Shown piece after piece: positions 9,601 through 18,047 of a stretch of DNA of 64,000 nucleotides. The stretch lies in assembly GCF_900096965.1 (NCBI RefSeq), contig NZ_FMYM01000007.1:124001-188000 (forward strand), in the 5' to 3' direction. Source of the stretch: Shouchella lonarensis (GTDB lineage: Bacteria; Bacillota; Bacilli; Bacillales; Bacillaceae_D). Under the pieces are notes generated by a model that saw nothing but the letters and a program-made list of their open reading frames with translations, had not been told where the DNA came from and searched no databases. The translations under genes and the position numbers were made by a program. The number at the start of each line of letters is the position of its first letter. Position 1 is the first letter of the stretch.

Positions 9601-10077
9601 TTTAAAGCACAATTCGGTGATGTATCTGTGCTCGATACGCCAACCTTCTTTTACGGCATGCGTGAAGGCGAACAAATTGAGGTCGAGATTGAAAAAGGCA
9701 AAACGTTGATCGTAAAACTGGTGTCTATTTCTGCACCACAAGAGGACGGCACACGCATCATTTATTTTGAACTCAATGGTCAACTGCGTGAAGTCGTGAT
9801 TCGCGATGCAGACGTGAAAACGGCAGTGACGGTGCGCCCAAAAGCAGAAAAGAACAATCCATCTCACATTGGCGCATCCATGCCAGGCACGGTCATTAAA
9901 GCACTTGTCAAAGAAGGCGATGTTGTTGAAAAAGGTGCGCACTTAATGATTACGGAAGCAATGAAAATGGAAACCACCGTCCAAGCGGCGGTGAACGGCA
10001 AGATTAAAAAAGTCCATGTTGCCGATGGTGAAGCGATTGCGACAGGTGATTTGTTGATGGAGCTTGAGGTGGAGTAG
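6625..10077 (+). CDS. pyc: Pyruvate carboxylase
   Basis: A 1150-residue biotin enzyme that converts pyruvate, bicarbonate and ATP to oxaloacetate, refilling the TCA cycle. The N-terminal biotin carboxylase domain starts VLVANRGEIAIR and includes the glycine-rich GGGGRGM loop. A central carboxyltransferase domain begins around TDTTFRDAHQSL, and the C-terminal carrier domain has TEAMKMET with the biotinylated lysine. The internal ATG with GGAGGGAG was preferred to an upstream ATG. It is monocistronic, with its own terminator, and lies next to heme A synthase as in B. subtilis. Confidence 0.98.
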   Translation: MSQLQTIKKVLVANRGEIAIRIFRACSELNIRTVAIYSKEDTGAFHRYKADEAYLVGEGKKPIAAYLDIEGIIEVAKFHDVDAIHPGYGFLSENIEFARRCQEEGIIFVGPALIHLHMFGDKIEARAQAIKAGLPVIPGSDGPVSGLDEVEQFAAMHGYPLMIKASLGGGGRGMRIVWAAEELQESYERAKSEAKSAFGNDEVYVEKFVSRPKHIEVQIIGDAEGNLVHLYERDCSVQRRHQKVVEIAPSVSLSETVRQDICDAAVKLMKNVDYMNAGTVEFLVTDDGSFYFIEVNPRVQVEHTITEMITGVDIVQTQLKIADGQALHSTSVGVPKQEDIACFGYAIQSRITTEDPANDFMPDTGRINAYRSSGGFGVRLDAGNGFQGAVISPHYDSLLVKVSTWGLTFAESAKKMVRNLQEFRIRGIKTNIAFLKNVVTHTDFLNGNYNTRFIDETPELFVFPKSQDRGTKMLTFIGETVVNGYPGLEKMAKPRFHQTAVPKVPSSERAQAGTKQVLDTQGVEGLVDWVRAQKEVLLTDTTFRDAHQSLLATRVRTHDLKKIAAPTAHLLPNLFSMEMWGGATFDVAMRFLHEDPWARLKTLRKEVPNVLFQMLLRASNGVGYTSYPDHVIHEFVQASAEAGMDVFRIFDSLNWVEAMKPAIFSVRESGKVAEAAVCYTGDILDKNRTKYDLSYYKKMARELEAAGAHILGIKDMAGLLKPEAAYQLVASLKETVSIPIHLHMHDTSGNGVLAYARAIDAGVDIVDVAVSSMAGFTSQPSANTLYYALNDTARKPKVDIAAYEQLDEFWFETRQFYHGFESGMNAPHTQVYEHEMPGGQYSNLQQQAKAVGLFERWHEVKHMYRTVNNMFGDIVKVTPSSKVVGDMALYMVQNNLSEEDVYERGDSLDFPDSVVEFFQGHLGQPYGGFPKRLQEIILKGRKPIEGRPGAALPPVDFVAMKEELEEKLTHNVTREDLLSYALYPKVYMAYEQFKAQFGDVSVLDTPTFFYGMREGEQIEVEIEKGKTLIVKLVSISAPQEDGTRIIYFELNGQLREVVIRDADVKTAVTVRPKAEKNNPSHIGASMPGTVIKALVKEGDVVEKGAHLMITEAMKMETTVQAAVNGKIKKVHVADGEAIATGDLLMELEVE

Positions 10078-10121
10078 GGTGTGAGGGGTATTCGCATTGA
10101 AAGCTGTTTTTATAGAAAGAA

Positions 10122-10170
10122 GGCTGTCCACAAGGTCATTTTTGATGACTTTGTGGGGCGGTCTTTTTTT
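10122..10170 (+). terminator. Terminator of pyc
   Basis: The arms GGCTGTCCACAAGGTCA and TGACTTTGTGGGGCGGTC are followed by seven T residues. Confidence 0.85.
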
Positions 10171-10314
10171 ATGATGCACAGTCCAAATCGTAATGGTTGC
10201 AGTTACAACGTAGCAAAGAAGCGGCTGCAGTCGCAAAGAAATTATTACTATTTTAATTGAGGTGTTTATATCGTCATGAGCTTTTTTGTCTTTATGGAGA
10301 AAATCAAACAAAAA

Positions 10315-10353
10315 CCCCGCTCCCACTTCAACGCATCTAAAGTGGAGGCGGGG
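10315..10353 (-). terminator. Terminator of ctaA
   Basis: The stem CCCCGCTCCCACTT / AAGTGGAGGCGGGG lies just after the ctaA stop on the minus strand, with a T-run on that strand at its end. Between it and the pyc terminator the spacer holds nothing recognisable. Confidence 0.85.
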
Positions 10354-10363
10354 CATTGTTGTT

Positions 10364-11281
10364 TCATCGTGATTTCCGCGTCACAAGCATCACCATATAA
10401 CAAAGCACAGTGAACAACAATGAAATAAGCAATGCATGGAAAATGCCGAGTGTCAACGACTCATTCAGTGTAAAGACGACAGAAATGCCAGAAGCAGCCT
10501 GTCCAATGACAAGAATGAGTGCAAGCCACGCACAAACAGAAAGGACGCGCATGTGACGGAATGTCTTCATCGTCCAAATGAATAAGATGACCAAGAGTAG
10601 GAATAACGTGATCGCTGCGGCACGGTGAAAGACTTGTGCCCCAATTTGTGCGCCTGCCCCGCCTGTGAGTGAAGGCAATAATTCACCGTTACAAAGCGGG
10701 AAACCGCTACAAGCAAGGGTTGCGCCGGTATGTTTGACATATGCGCCTGTATAAATGACGACATACGTATACACGGTGGTGAGAATGACAAACCACTTGT
10801 ATGCTTTTGTGACCGTCGGGACATACTGTTTAGTTAAATGGCCGTCTTCAAAGGCAAGCCGCGTTAAAAGAACGACGGAAGCAAACGAAAGGGCGGAAAA
10901 GCCGAAATGTAAGGCCATGATAAGGTTTGATTGACCGAACACGACAGCGCCCGCACCGAGCAGTCCTTGAAAAATAATCATAAAGACAGAAATCAGTGCC
11001 AAAAATTTTGTCTCAGCTAAGTGATTTAAACGCCGCCAAGACCAAATCGCCATTAAAATGACGAGCATACCGACAATCCCTGCGACGAGCCGATGAGAAA
11101 ACTCAATCACCGTTTCTGGAGGAGGATCCATCGGAATGACTTCGCCGAAACAAAGGGGCCACGTGTTACCGCACCCTTCACCAGAACCAGTTTTTGTGAC
11201 AAGTGCACCTTGTATAAGGACAAGTAAAACACCTAAAGAGGTGATCACGCCTAAGCGTTTTAAACCTTTATGCAATTTCAT
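10364..11281 (-). CDS. ctaA: Heme A synthase CtaA
   Basis: A 305-residue membrane protein with eight helices that oxidises the C8 methyl of heme O to give heme A for the caa3 oxidase. The paired cysteines typical of Bacillus CtaA are present as C37/C44 (GCGNTWPLC) and C191/C197 (CSGFPLC), and the heme-binding histidines include FSHRL near 61-65. It is divergent from ctaC across a 287-bp spacer. Heme O synthase CtaB, normally the next gene, is not present here. Confidence 0.96.
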   Translation of the reverse strand: MKLHKGLKRLGVITSLGVLLVLIQGALVTKTGSGEGCGNTWPLCFGEVIPMDPPPETVIEFSHRLVAGIVGMLVILMAIWSWRRLNHLAETKFLALISVFMIIFQGLLGAGAVVFGQSNLIMALHFGFSALSFASVVLLTRLAFEDGHLTKQYVPTVTKAYKWFVILTTVYTYVVIYTGAYVKHTGATLACSGFPLCNGELLPSLTGGAGAQIGAQVFHRAAAITLFLLLVILFIWTMKTFRHMRVLSVCAWLALILVIGQAASGISVVFTLNESLTLGIFHALLISLLFTVLCYMVMLVTRKSR

Positions 11282-11333
11282 TCACCTTTCCTTCTAAGAA
11301 GCTACGTGGATAATGATACGAGTATTTCAATCA

Positions 11334-11353
11334 TCATACACAATCGTGTATGA
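11334..11353. promoter_or_regulatory. Inverted repeat in the ctaA-ctaC divergent region
   Basis: A perfect 8-bp inverted repeat TCATACAC-AATC-GTGTATGA lies about 55 bases upstream of the ctaA start, so it could be an operator coordinating ctaA and ctaCDEF. The binding protein is unknown; I did not recognise a defined ResD or CcpA site. Confidence 0.4.
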
Positions 11354-11532
11354 ATGTCTGTAAAGTTGCCGGAAAATGTGGTAAAGTAAAAAGGACGTCC
11401 ACCGACTCTCCCTAATCTTAAGGAAAACAAGGGGAAAAAGTCAATTTTTTGTGTGCGAATTTTTTTTGACGGTGAGAAATGTGAAGATCGTGTGAACATG
11501 TGAAATCTGATGAAACCGTCGACATTTTGCGT

Positions 11533-11538
11533 TATAAT
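11533..11538 (+). promoter_or_regulatory. Probable -10 box of the ctaCDEF operon
   Basis: A perfect TATAAT lies 31 bases before the ctaC ATG; the -35 region is poor (TGATGA or ATGAAA), suggesting an activator-dependent promoter. Confidence 0.5.
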
Positions 11539-11568
11539 CAAAAGGAAAAAAGAAAGTGAGGGACAGAC

Positions 11569-12612
11569 ATGTTTAGGAAACACATGTGGCGTTTTCTGCC
11601 GATGACACTCTTATTGTTCGTGTTAACAGGGTGTCTAGGAAAAGAGAATTTAACTGCGCTTGATCCAAAAGGACCAGCAGCAAAATGGATTTATGATAAT
11701 ATGATTTTATCACTTGTTATCATGACCTTTGTTTCTGTTGTTGTATTTGTGATTTTCTTTATGATTCTTGTGAAATTTCGTCGAAAAGACGGTGATGATG
11801 CTTTACCGAAACAAGTACATGGGAATATGGCAATGGAAATTACATGGACAGTCATTCCAGTCATTTTGCTCATCATTTTATTCATTCCAACAGTGAGCGG
11901 AACGTTTAAATTTCACGTGAATGCAGTTCCAGAGGAACATGAAGGTTCGGTATACATAGATGTAACTGGGCATCAATATTGGTGGCAGTTCGATTATGTA
12001 GGAGAAGGGTTTACGGCAGGACAAGAAGTGTATATCCCTGTCGGTGAAAAGGTCGTTTTCGAATTGAACGCGGAAGATGTCATTCATTCATTTTGGGTAC
12101 CGGCGCTTGGTGGGAAAATTGACACAATTCCAGGTGTGACGAACGCTTTATGGCTTCAAGCAGAGAAACCCGGTGTATATCAAGGAAAATGTGCGGAGCT
12201 ATGCGGACCATCGCATGCGTTGATGGACTTTAAAGTCATTGCGCTTGAACGTGATGAATACGATGCATGGGTAGCAGATATGCAAGGGGTTGAAGCAGAG
12301 CAGACAGCGGTGAACGCAGAGGCGGGATATGACGTATTTCAGGATAAAGGCTGTATTAGCTGTCACGCAGTCGGTGGCGAAGGGCTGGGAACAGGACCAG
12401 CATTATCAAACTTTGGTGACCGAAAGACGCTTGCTGGAGTGCATGATATTGATGATGATGAGAAATTAGCGGCGTGGATACGTGATCCGCAGTCATTAAA
12501 ACAAGGTGCGAAGATGCCACCACCTGAAAAGGAAATCAGTAACGATGAGATGGATGCGTTAATCGAGTATTTGCGTTCACTCCAAGTGCGTGGGGCAGAT
12601 AAACCGTATTAA
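11569..12612 (+). CDS. ctaC: Cytochrome caa3 oxidase subunit II with fused cytochrome c
   Basis: A 347-residue lipoprotein subunit. The signal peptide ends in a lipobox LTGC (Cys22), followed by two membrane helices. The external CuA domain contains CAELCGPSH (Cys208, Cys212 and His216). A C-terminal cytochrome c domain with CISCH (262-266) makes this a caa3-type enzyme, which accepts electrons from cytochrome c. It is the first gene of a compact four-gene operon ctaC-ctaD-ctaE-ctaF. Confidence 0.97.
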   Translation: MFRKHMWRFLPMTLLLFVLTGCLGKENLTALDPKGPAAKWIYDNMILSLVIMTFVSVVVFVIFFMILVKFRRKDGDDALPKQVHGNMAMEITWTVIPVILLIILFIPTVSGTFKFHVNAVPEEHEGSVYIDVTGHQYWWQFDYVGEGFTAGQEVYIPVGEKVVFELNAEDVIHSFWVPALGGKIDTIPGVTNALWLQAEKPGVYQGKCAELCGPSHALMDFKVIALERDEYDAWVADMQGVEAEQTAVNAEAGYDVFQDKGCISCHAVGGEGLGTGPALSNFGDRKTLAGVHDIDDDEKLAAWIRDPQSLKQGAKMPPPEKEISNDEMDALIEYLRSLQVRGADKPY

Positions 12613-12634
12613 TTAAGTAAAGGAGGGTCTTCTA

Positions 12635-14506
12635 TTGGCTAGTAAAAAAGAAAAAAGCGTCGTGATGGACTGGTTAACAACAGTCGACCATAAAAAGCTA
12701 GGGATTATGTATTTAATCGCTGGGGCGCTCTTCTTTGTAAAAGCGGGTGTCATGGCGCTATTCATGAGAATACAGCTCATGGTCCCGAATAATGAATTTT
12801 TAAGTGGACAGACGTTTAATGAATTTATTACCATGCACGGAACGATTATGCTGTTTTTGGCAGCAACGCCATTGTTGTTTGCCTTTATGAACTATGTCAT
12901 TCCTTTGCAAATTGGTGCGCGTGATGTTGCTTTCCCATTTGTCAATGCATTAGGATTTTGGATTTTCTTAGCCGGAGGATTATTGCTTTCAACAAGTTGG
13001 TTCTTCGGTGGCGGACCTGATGCGGGTTGGACAGCGTACGTACCGCTATCTACAACGGAAGGTGCACTAGGTATTGATTTTTACGTATTAGGTTTACAAA
13101 TATCTGGGATTGGAACATTAATCTCAGCGATTAACTTTCTTGTAACGATTATTAACATGCGAGCACCAGGCATGACGATGATGCGTTTGCCGTTGTTTGT
13201 ATGGACATCTTTTGTGACGTCAACGTTAATTTTGTTTGCCTTTACGCCGCTTGCAGCAGGGCTTGCATTGTTAATGTTAGAGCGAATATTTGATGCCAAC
13301 TTCTTTGCGCCAGGGATGGGCGGGAATGTCGTCATTTGGCAACATATTTTCTGGATTTTTGGTCACCCGGAAGTGTATATCCTTGTATTACCAGCGTTTG
13401 GGATTATTTCTGAAGTCATCCCAGCTTTCTCGCGTAAACGCTTATTTGGTTACACCGCCATGGTGTTTGCGACGATGATTATTGCCTTCTTAGGATTCAT
13501 GGTGTGGGCGCACCATATGTTTACCGTTGGTGTGGGTCCAGTCGCAAACTCGATTTTTGCGATTGCGACGATGACGATTGCGGTACCTACCGGGATCAAA
13601 ATATTTAACTGGCTCTTTACGATGTGGGGCGGAAAGATCACGTTTAACACGGCGATGTTGTTCGCTTCATCATTTGTGCCGACATTCGTCCTAGGTGGTG
13701 TGACGGGGGTCATGTTAGCGATGGCACCAGTTGATTACTTGTATCACGATACGTACTTTGTTGTGGCGCACTTCCATTACATCATTGTGGGTGGAATCGT
13801 GCTTGCCTTATTTGCGGGACTATTTTATTGGTACCCGAAAATGTTTAATCACAAATTAAATGAGAAGCTCGGAAAATGGTTCTTCGTTTTATTCACCGTT
13901 GGTTTCCATTTAACCTTCTTCATTCAGCATTTCCTCGGACTGATGGGCATGCCGCGTCGTGTGTTCACATACTTAGGGAACCAAGGATTAGATGAATTCA
14001 ATATGATCAGCACGGTCGGGACATTTTTCATGTCGATTGCGGTCATCTTGCTCGTTGTAAACATCATTTATTCTGCGTTTAAAGGTGAGCGTGTCATTGG
14101 TGTCAATGATCCGTGGGATGCACGGACATTAGAGTGGGCAACACCAACGCCAGTACCTGAGTACAACTTTGCTCAAACACCGCAAGTCCGTTCACTCGAT
14201 CCGTTGTTCTATGAGAAGGTACATGGAGATGGCACGATGAAACCGGCAGAACCAGTGGCTGATATCCATATGCCAAATGGCTCGATTTTACCGCTCATCA
14301 TTTCGGTCGGTTTATATTTCGGAGGATTAGGATTCATCATGTTGGAGATGGAGTCAACCATTGTGAGCCCTTGGATTGTGATTGGTTTAGGTGGGCTATT
14401 GACATTCGGTAGCATGGCGATTCGGTCCATTAAAGAAGATCATGGCTATCATGTACCGAAACAGCAAGTTGAAGCTGACCTGAAGAAACTGGGAGGAGGC
14501 AAATAA
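12635..14506 (+). CDS. ctaD: Cytochrome caa3 oxidase subunit I
   Basis: A 623-residue catalytic subunit with the low-spin heme a and the heme a3-CuB centre where oxygen is reduced. Characteristic sequences are TMHGTIM, the CuB-ligand helix FGHPEVYILVLP, AHHMFTVG and HFHYIIVGG. The length equals that of Bacillus CtaD, including extra C-terminal helices compared with mitochondrial subunit I. The start is TTG, preceded by AAAGGAGGG. It overlaps ctaE by one base. Confidence 0.98.
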   Translation: MASKKEKSVVMDWLTTVDHKKLGIMYLIAGALFFVKAGVMALFMRIQLMVPNNEFLSGQTFNEFITMHGTIMLFLAATPLLFAFMNYVIPLQIGARDVAFPFVNALGFWIFLAGGLLLSTSWFFGGGPDAGWTAYVPLSTTEGALGIDFYVLGLQISGIGTLISAINFLVTIINMRAPGMTMMRLPLFVWTSFVTSTLILFAFTPLAAGLALLMLERIFDANFFAPGMGGNVVIWQHIFWIFGHPEVYILVLPAFGIISEVIPAFSRKRLFGYTAMVFATMIIAFLGFMVWAHHMFTVGVGPVANSIFAIATMTIAVPTGIKIFNWLFTMWGGKITFNTAMLFASSFVPTFVLGGVTGVMLAMAPVDYLYHDTYFVVAHFHYIIVGGIVLALFAGLFYWYPKMFNHKLNEKLGKWFFVLFTVGFHLTFFIQHFLGLMGMPRRVFTYLGNQGLDEFNMISTVGTFFMSIAVILLVVNIIYSAFKGERVIGVNDPWDARTLEWATPTPVPEYNFAQTPQVRSLDPLFYEKVHGDGTMKPAEPVADIHMPNGSILPLIISVGLYFGGLGFIMLEMESTIVSPWIVIGLGGLLTFGSMAIRSIKEDHGYHVPKQQVEADLKKLGGGK

Positions 14507-15129
14507 TGGCGGGTATAGTTGATACAAGCAAAGGTTTGCCTTCTCATCCAGAGCGGGCAACGTTAGAAGGAAAAAATAAGTTTCTTGGTTTCTGGTTCTT
14601 TCTTGGTGGCGAAACCATTATGTTTGCAACTTTTTTCGGAACGTATTTAGGTTTGCGTAACGGGGTTGGAGATGGTCCTACGTCAACAGAGTTATTCGCA
14701 TTACCGCTTGTTTTCATTATGACGATGATTCTTTTGACGAGTTCCATGACAAGTGTGTTCGCCATGTTTGCGATGAAGAAAAACAAATTTAAGCAAATGA
14801 TGGCTTGGATGATCATTACTGTAGTGCTTGGGATTGCGTTTTTAGGAATGGAAATTTACGAGTTCCAACATTACGTCCATGACTATGAGTTTGGGTTCAC
14901 GACAAGTGCTTTCTCTTCTGCATTCTACACGCTCGTTGGACTGCACGGGGCGCACGTATTGTTTGGCTTATGTTGGATTACCATTTTGATTTTCCGCTAC
15001 ATGCGCTCAGGCATTACGTTGACGAATGCACCAAAGTTCTATGTCGCCAGCTTGTATTGGCACTTCATTGATGTTGTGTGGATTTTCATTTTCACCGTCG
15101 TTTATTTAATGGGAGCAGGAGGTTATTAA
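14506..15129 (+). CDS. ctaE: Cytochrome caa3 oxidase subunit III
   Basis: A 207-residue membrane subunit with five predicted helices and the conserved GLHGAHVLFG and WHFIDVVWIF segments. It stabilises proton uptake and the catalytic core. The ATG overlaps the ctaD stop (TAATG), indicating translational coupling, and the spacer to ctaF is one base. Confidence 0.96.
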   Translation: MAGIVDTSKGLPSHPERATLEGKNKFLGFWFFLGGETIMFATFFGTYLGLRNGVGDGPTSTELFALPLVFIMTMILLTSSMTSVFAMFAMKKNKFKQMMAWMIITVVLGIAFLGMEIYEFQHYVHDYEFGFTTSAFSSAFYTLVGLHGAHVLFGLCWITILIFRYMRSGITLTNAPKFYVASLYWHFIDVVWIFIFTVVYLMGAGGY

Positions 15130-15130
15130 C

Positions 15131-15478
15131 ATGGCCGATGAACATTTAAGTACCCCATTTGAGAAGAGTGCAATGACAGCAGCAGAAAAGCGGGCAATGA
15201 AAAAAGAAATTAAGCACCAAATGATTATGTTTGTGCTCATGCTTTTCTTAACGGTACTCGCTTTCGCTGCAGTTGCAGCAGACGTTGTACCGCACTCTTT
15301 TGCCGTACCTTTTATCTTGATTCTTGCCTTTGTACAGTTGCTTCTGCAGCTATTGTTCTTCATGCATATGAAAGACAAAGATCATACATGGGCAACCGTA
15401 TTCATGGTAACAGGCATTTTTGTCACTGTGCCGACAATTGCATCTTTAATGTTGCTGATTGGTACTGTGAAATATTAA
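15131..15478 (+). CDS. ctaF: Cytochrome caa3 oxidase subunit IV
   Basis: A 115-residue small subunit with three helices and the family motif QLLLQLLFFMHMKD. It is the last gene of the operon before a strong terminator. In B. subtilis the assembly gene ctaG would follow; here the next gene is on the opposite strand. Confidence 0.93.
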   Translation: MADEHLSTPFEKSAMTAAEKRAMKKEIKHQMIMFVLMLFLTVLAFAAVAADVVPHSFAVPFILILAFVQLLLQLLFFMHMKDKDHTWATVFMVTGIFVTVPTIASLMLLIGTVKY

Positions 15479-15482
15479 ATTT

Positions 15483-15530
15483 AAACAAGCGCACTGGGCG
15501 ATGATGCATCGTTCAGTGCGCTTGTTTTTT
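15483..15530. terminator. Terminator shared by ctaF and the minus-strand island
   Basis: The perfect arms AAACAAGCGCACTG / CAGTGCGCTTGTTT have a 17-base loop and are followed by TTT on the plus strand and an AT-rich tract on the minus strand. It sits between convergent transcripts. Confidence 0.85.
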
Positions 15531-15549
15531 GTTCCGTAGCCAGAACATA

Positions 15550-16752
15550 TTATTTCCATGCTTTAAAGAGTGCACGAGTGGTATTGCCTCGTTCATCATC
15601 ACAGTATCCTAAAAAAGAAACTGTGTTGAAGCCTAAACGCTGGAAATCTTTTATCGTCTCCTTGGGAGGGGTGAGCGTGTTCATTTCAAACAATAACAGC
15701 TCTTTTGTGACGCTTTCTAGTAAACGATATAAATGTTCTTTGTTTTGTACGTGGGCATCAATAGACAAACAATACACAACATCAAAGGAGTGGTTTAAGT
15801 CCTTTAACGAAAGTTTTTCCAGATCACCTTGTTTAAATTGAACATGATTTAAACCTGCAAATGCGGCGATTTTTTTGGCAACGTGTACTTTATCTTCGTC
15901 ATATTCAATTCCAAGACACATTTTAGGCTTTAATTTTTGCGATTCAAAAATCATTGAGCCGCAATGACTCCCTAAATCGAGTAAAGTTTTATTACGTAAA
16001 TCGCTCTCGTTCATTTCGAACTGCTGTAATCGTCTTGTGCTATTTCTATGTGCTGTTTTTACTTCGATAGTAGGCAATGAAAAAGTAGCATAAGGCATTG
16101 TTTTTTTCGGAACAAGTCTTCCTTGCTTTTTCCGAAAACTTGTAGATGCGGATGTTAATTCCGAGATGATTTTCGTCTTCAGTGCCTCGGTTGCTTCATC
16201 TAATGTTGCAACATGTAAAATATTACAAATTGACACGGGGTGTTCTTTAAAGAAAAACATATTTCCAGTTTCGTAAGGGCTTTTTAATCCTTTGCCAGTT
16301 AGGTCGTAGCTTTCAAAGAACGGAGGTGGGTGACCGTTTGGGTATTTTCGTAACGTTTCATAATCAATGAGGGTAACGCGTGAGTTATGATAAAAAAGAT
16401 TTTTTGCATGTAGATCGCAATGTGCAAAACCATGCACATATAAATCTAATATGATAGACATAATTTGTTCTGTTGCATCTTGTTGTTGCTCTTTGGATAA
16501 CTGCGGAGCAATGAGATCTAAACGATGTTCAGAAGGGAACATCTTTGTAACAAACATGCTGTTGTCTTCTTCTTCCCACGGTAACATCCAATCGAATTGT
16601 TTAAATGTTTTTTGAGCAAGTTTTTCTTGATTAAAACAGTCTTTTCCGACGTTGCTTTGTAAAAATACTTTTCGAATAAAGGACTGTCCAGACTTTTCAA
16701 AATAAAAGGTTTCAGACTGATAGCCCCGATGTATGATGGTTTCATCTGACAT
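15550..16752 (-). CDS. Kinase-methyltransferase fusion protein, paralogue 1
   Basis: A 400-residue two-domain protein. Residues 1-200 form a protein kinase-like fold of the WaaP/InaA type: candidate Lys28 (IRKVF), Glu43, catalytic HCDLHAKN (111-118) and metal-binding LIDYE (128-132). Residues 250-400 form a class I SAM methyltransferase with motif I LLDLGSHCGSM (257-267) and acidic motif II GIEYDEDK. The start at MSDET follows AGGGGGA. It is the last gene of a minus-strand operon of three paralogues. Kinase plus methyltransferase in one chain recalls WbdD glycan-capping enzymes, but with the domain order reversed; the substrate is unknown. Confidence 0.8.
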   Translation of the reverse strand: MSDETIIHRGYQSETFYFEKSGQSFIRKVFLQSNVGKDCFNQEKLAQKTFKQFDWMLPWEEEDNSMFVTKMFPSEHRLDLIAPQLSKEQQQDATEQIMSIILDLYVHGFAHCDLHAKNLFYHNSRVTLIDYETLRKYPNGHPPPFFESYDLTGKGLKSPYETGNMFFFKEHPVSICNILHVATLDEATEALKTKIISELTSASTSFRKKQGRLVPKKTMPYATFSLPTIEVKTAHRNSTRRLQQFEMNESDLRNKTLLDLGSHCGSMIFESQKLKPKMCLGIEYDEDKVHVAKKIAAFAGLNHVQFKQGDLEKLSLKDLNHSFDVVYCLSIDAHVQNKEHLYRLLESVTKELLLFEMNTLTPPKETIKDFQRLGFNTVSFLGYCDDERGNTTRALFKAWK

Positions 16753-16811
16753 ACGAAATCCCCCTGTCTTTCTTTTTCTACTGCATGTGCCTTTTTCACT
16801 TTCATCTATGA

Positions 16812-18020
16812 TTACTTCCACGCTTTAAAGAGTGGGCGACAATGATAAGCAGGGTGGGCATCATCATCACAGTAACCAAGAAAGGTCACTTTTTTAAATC
16901 CTGCTGCCTTTAGCTTCATTTTCACGTCGCTTGAATTTGTGCGTGCGTTTCCTTCGAAAAGCAATAATTGTTTTGTTACGCTTCCTAGCAACGAATACAA
17001 CCGATCAGCGTCTTTTAGATGTGAAACAATGGATAAACAATAGACAACGTCCGCTTTATTTATGTCAGCAATCGTCATGTGATCAATGTCAGCTTGCATA
17101 AAGTGGACATTTTTTAGATGCGAAAAGGCAGCGATTTTCTTTGCGATATGAACTTTGTCATCATCAAATTCGACACCTAAGCTATGTTGTGGTTTAAATT
17201 TTTGCGATTCAAAGACCATGCCGCCACAGTGGCTGCCTAAGTCAAGCAATGTTTTGTTTTCAAGATCATCGACCGTGATGCCAAACTGTTGTAAACGGCG
17301 TGTGCTGTTTCGTTGGGCTTTTTCTGGTAGGATATGTAGGTCTGGAAGTATGAAAGAACTGTAGGGGCGAAAGACACTTGGTAAGTGTCTTTTCCCTTGA
17401 GAATGAAATGTGACAGAAGCAAGTGTAAGTGATTTTATAAGTTCTTTTTGTAGTGCAATTTTCGCGTCTTCTAATGAAGCTTGTAATGTTTTGCTGACGG
17501 AAGCGGCGAAAGTTTGTTTTAAAAAACAAACATGCTGGGTGTTATAAGGACTAGGCAGTCCTGCGCCAGTAATATCGTAGCTTTCCCAAAAGGGAGGGGG
17601 CGCACCAGTGTATCTTTCCATAAATGAGTAATCAATGAGCCTCACTTTGTTTTCATGAAAGAAAATGTTTTCTGCATGTAAGTCGCGATGAGCATATCCT
17701 GTGGTGTACATGTCAAGTACGGCAGACATCAATTGTCCGAGTACATTTTCACGGTCTGCTTCTGTCATATGGAGAGCGATTTTATCTAAACGATGTGCTG
17801 GAGGGTACATTTTTGTAACAAATATACGGGTTGTATGCCATTTCCATGAAGGGCACCAAGGAAACATATGAAATAATGATTGGGCCAATTTTTCTGTTTC
17901 AAAAAAGGTGTTTCCTTCTGTTGTATTAAGAAAGTGTTTGAGAATATAGCGTTCATCAGAACGAGAAAAAGGGAATGTTATAGAGTGAAATCCATGGTGA
18001 ATCATGTTTTGCTGTGTCAT
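16812..18020 (-). CDS. Kinase-methyltransferase fusion protein, paralogue 2
   Basis: A 402-residue paralogue with the same layout: Lys28, Glu43, HRDLHAEN (111-118), Asp130 in LIDYS, a shared ESYDITGAGLPSPYNT block after the kinase core, then a methyltransferase domain with LLDLGSHCGGM (258-268) and GVEFDDDK. The C-terminus ends RPLFKAWK as in the other copies. ATG at 18020 was chosen because GAGGAG lies eight bases upstream. It is 27 bases downstream of the glycosyltransferase fusion gene and 59 bases before paralogue 1, so all three are probably cotranscribed. Confidence 0.8.
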   Translation of the reverse strand: MTQQNMIHHGFHSITFPFSRSDERYILKHFLNTTEGNTFFETEKLAQSLFHMFPWCPSWKWHTTRIFVTKMYPPAHRLDKIALHMTEADRENVLGQLMSAVLDMYTTGYAHRDLHAENIFFHENKVRLIDYSFMERYTGAPPPFWESYDITGAGLPSPYNTQHVCFLKQTFAASVSKTLQASLEDAKIALQKELIKSLTLASVTFHSQGKRHLPSVFRPYSSFILPDLHILPEKAQRNSTRRLQQFGITVDDLENKTLLDLGSHCGGMVFESQKFKPQHSLGVEFDDDKVHIAKKIAAFSHLKNVHFMQADIDHMTIADINKADVVYCLSIVSHLKDADRLYSLLGSVTKQLLLFEGNARTNSSDVKMKLKAAGFKKVTFLGYCDDDAHPAYHCRPLFKAWK

Positions 18021-18047
18021 AAGACAATGCTCCTCATACAATAGTGA

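Noticed and set aside
9436-9942. Long open frame on the minus strand inside pyc (168 codons)
   Set aside because: It lies opposite the coding strand of a fully conserved enzyme, has no ribosome binding site and gives a low-complexity His/Cys/Phe-rich translation.
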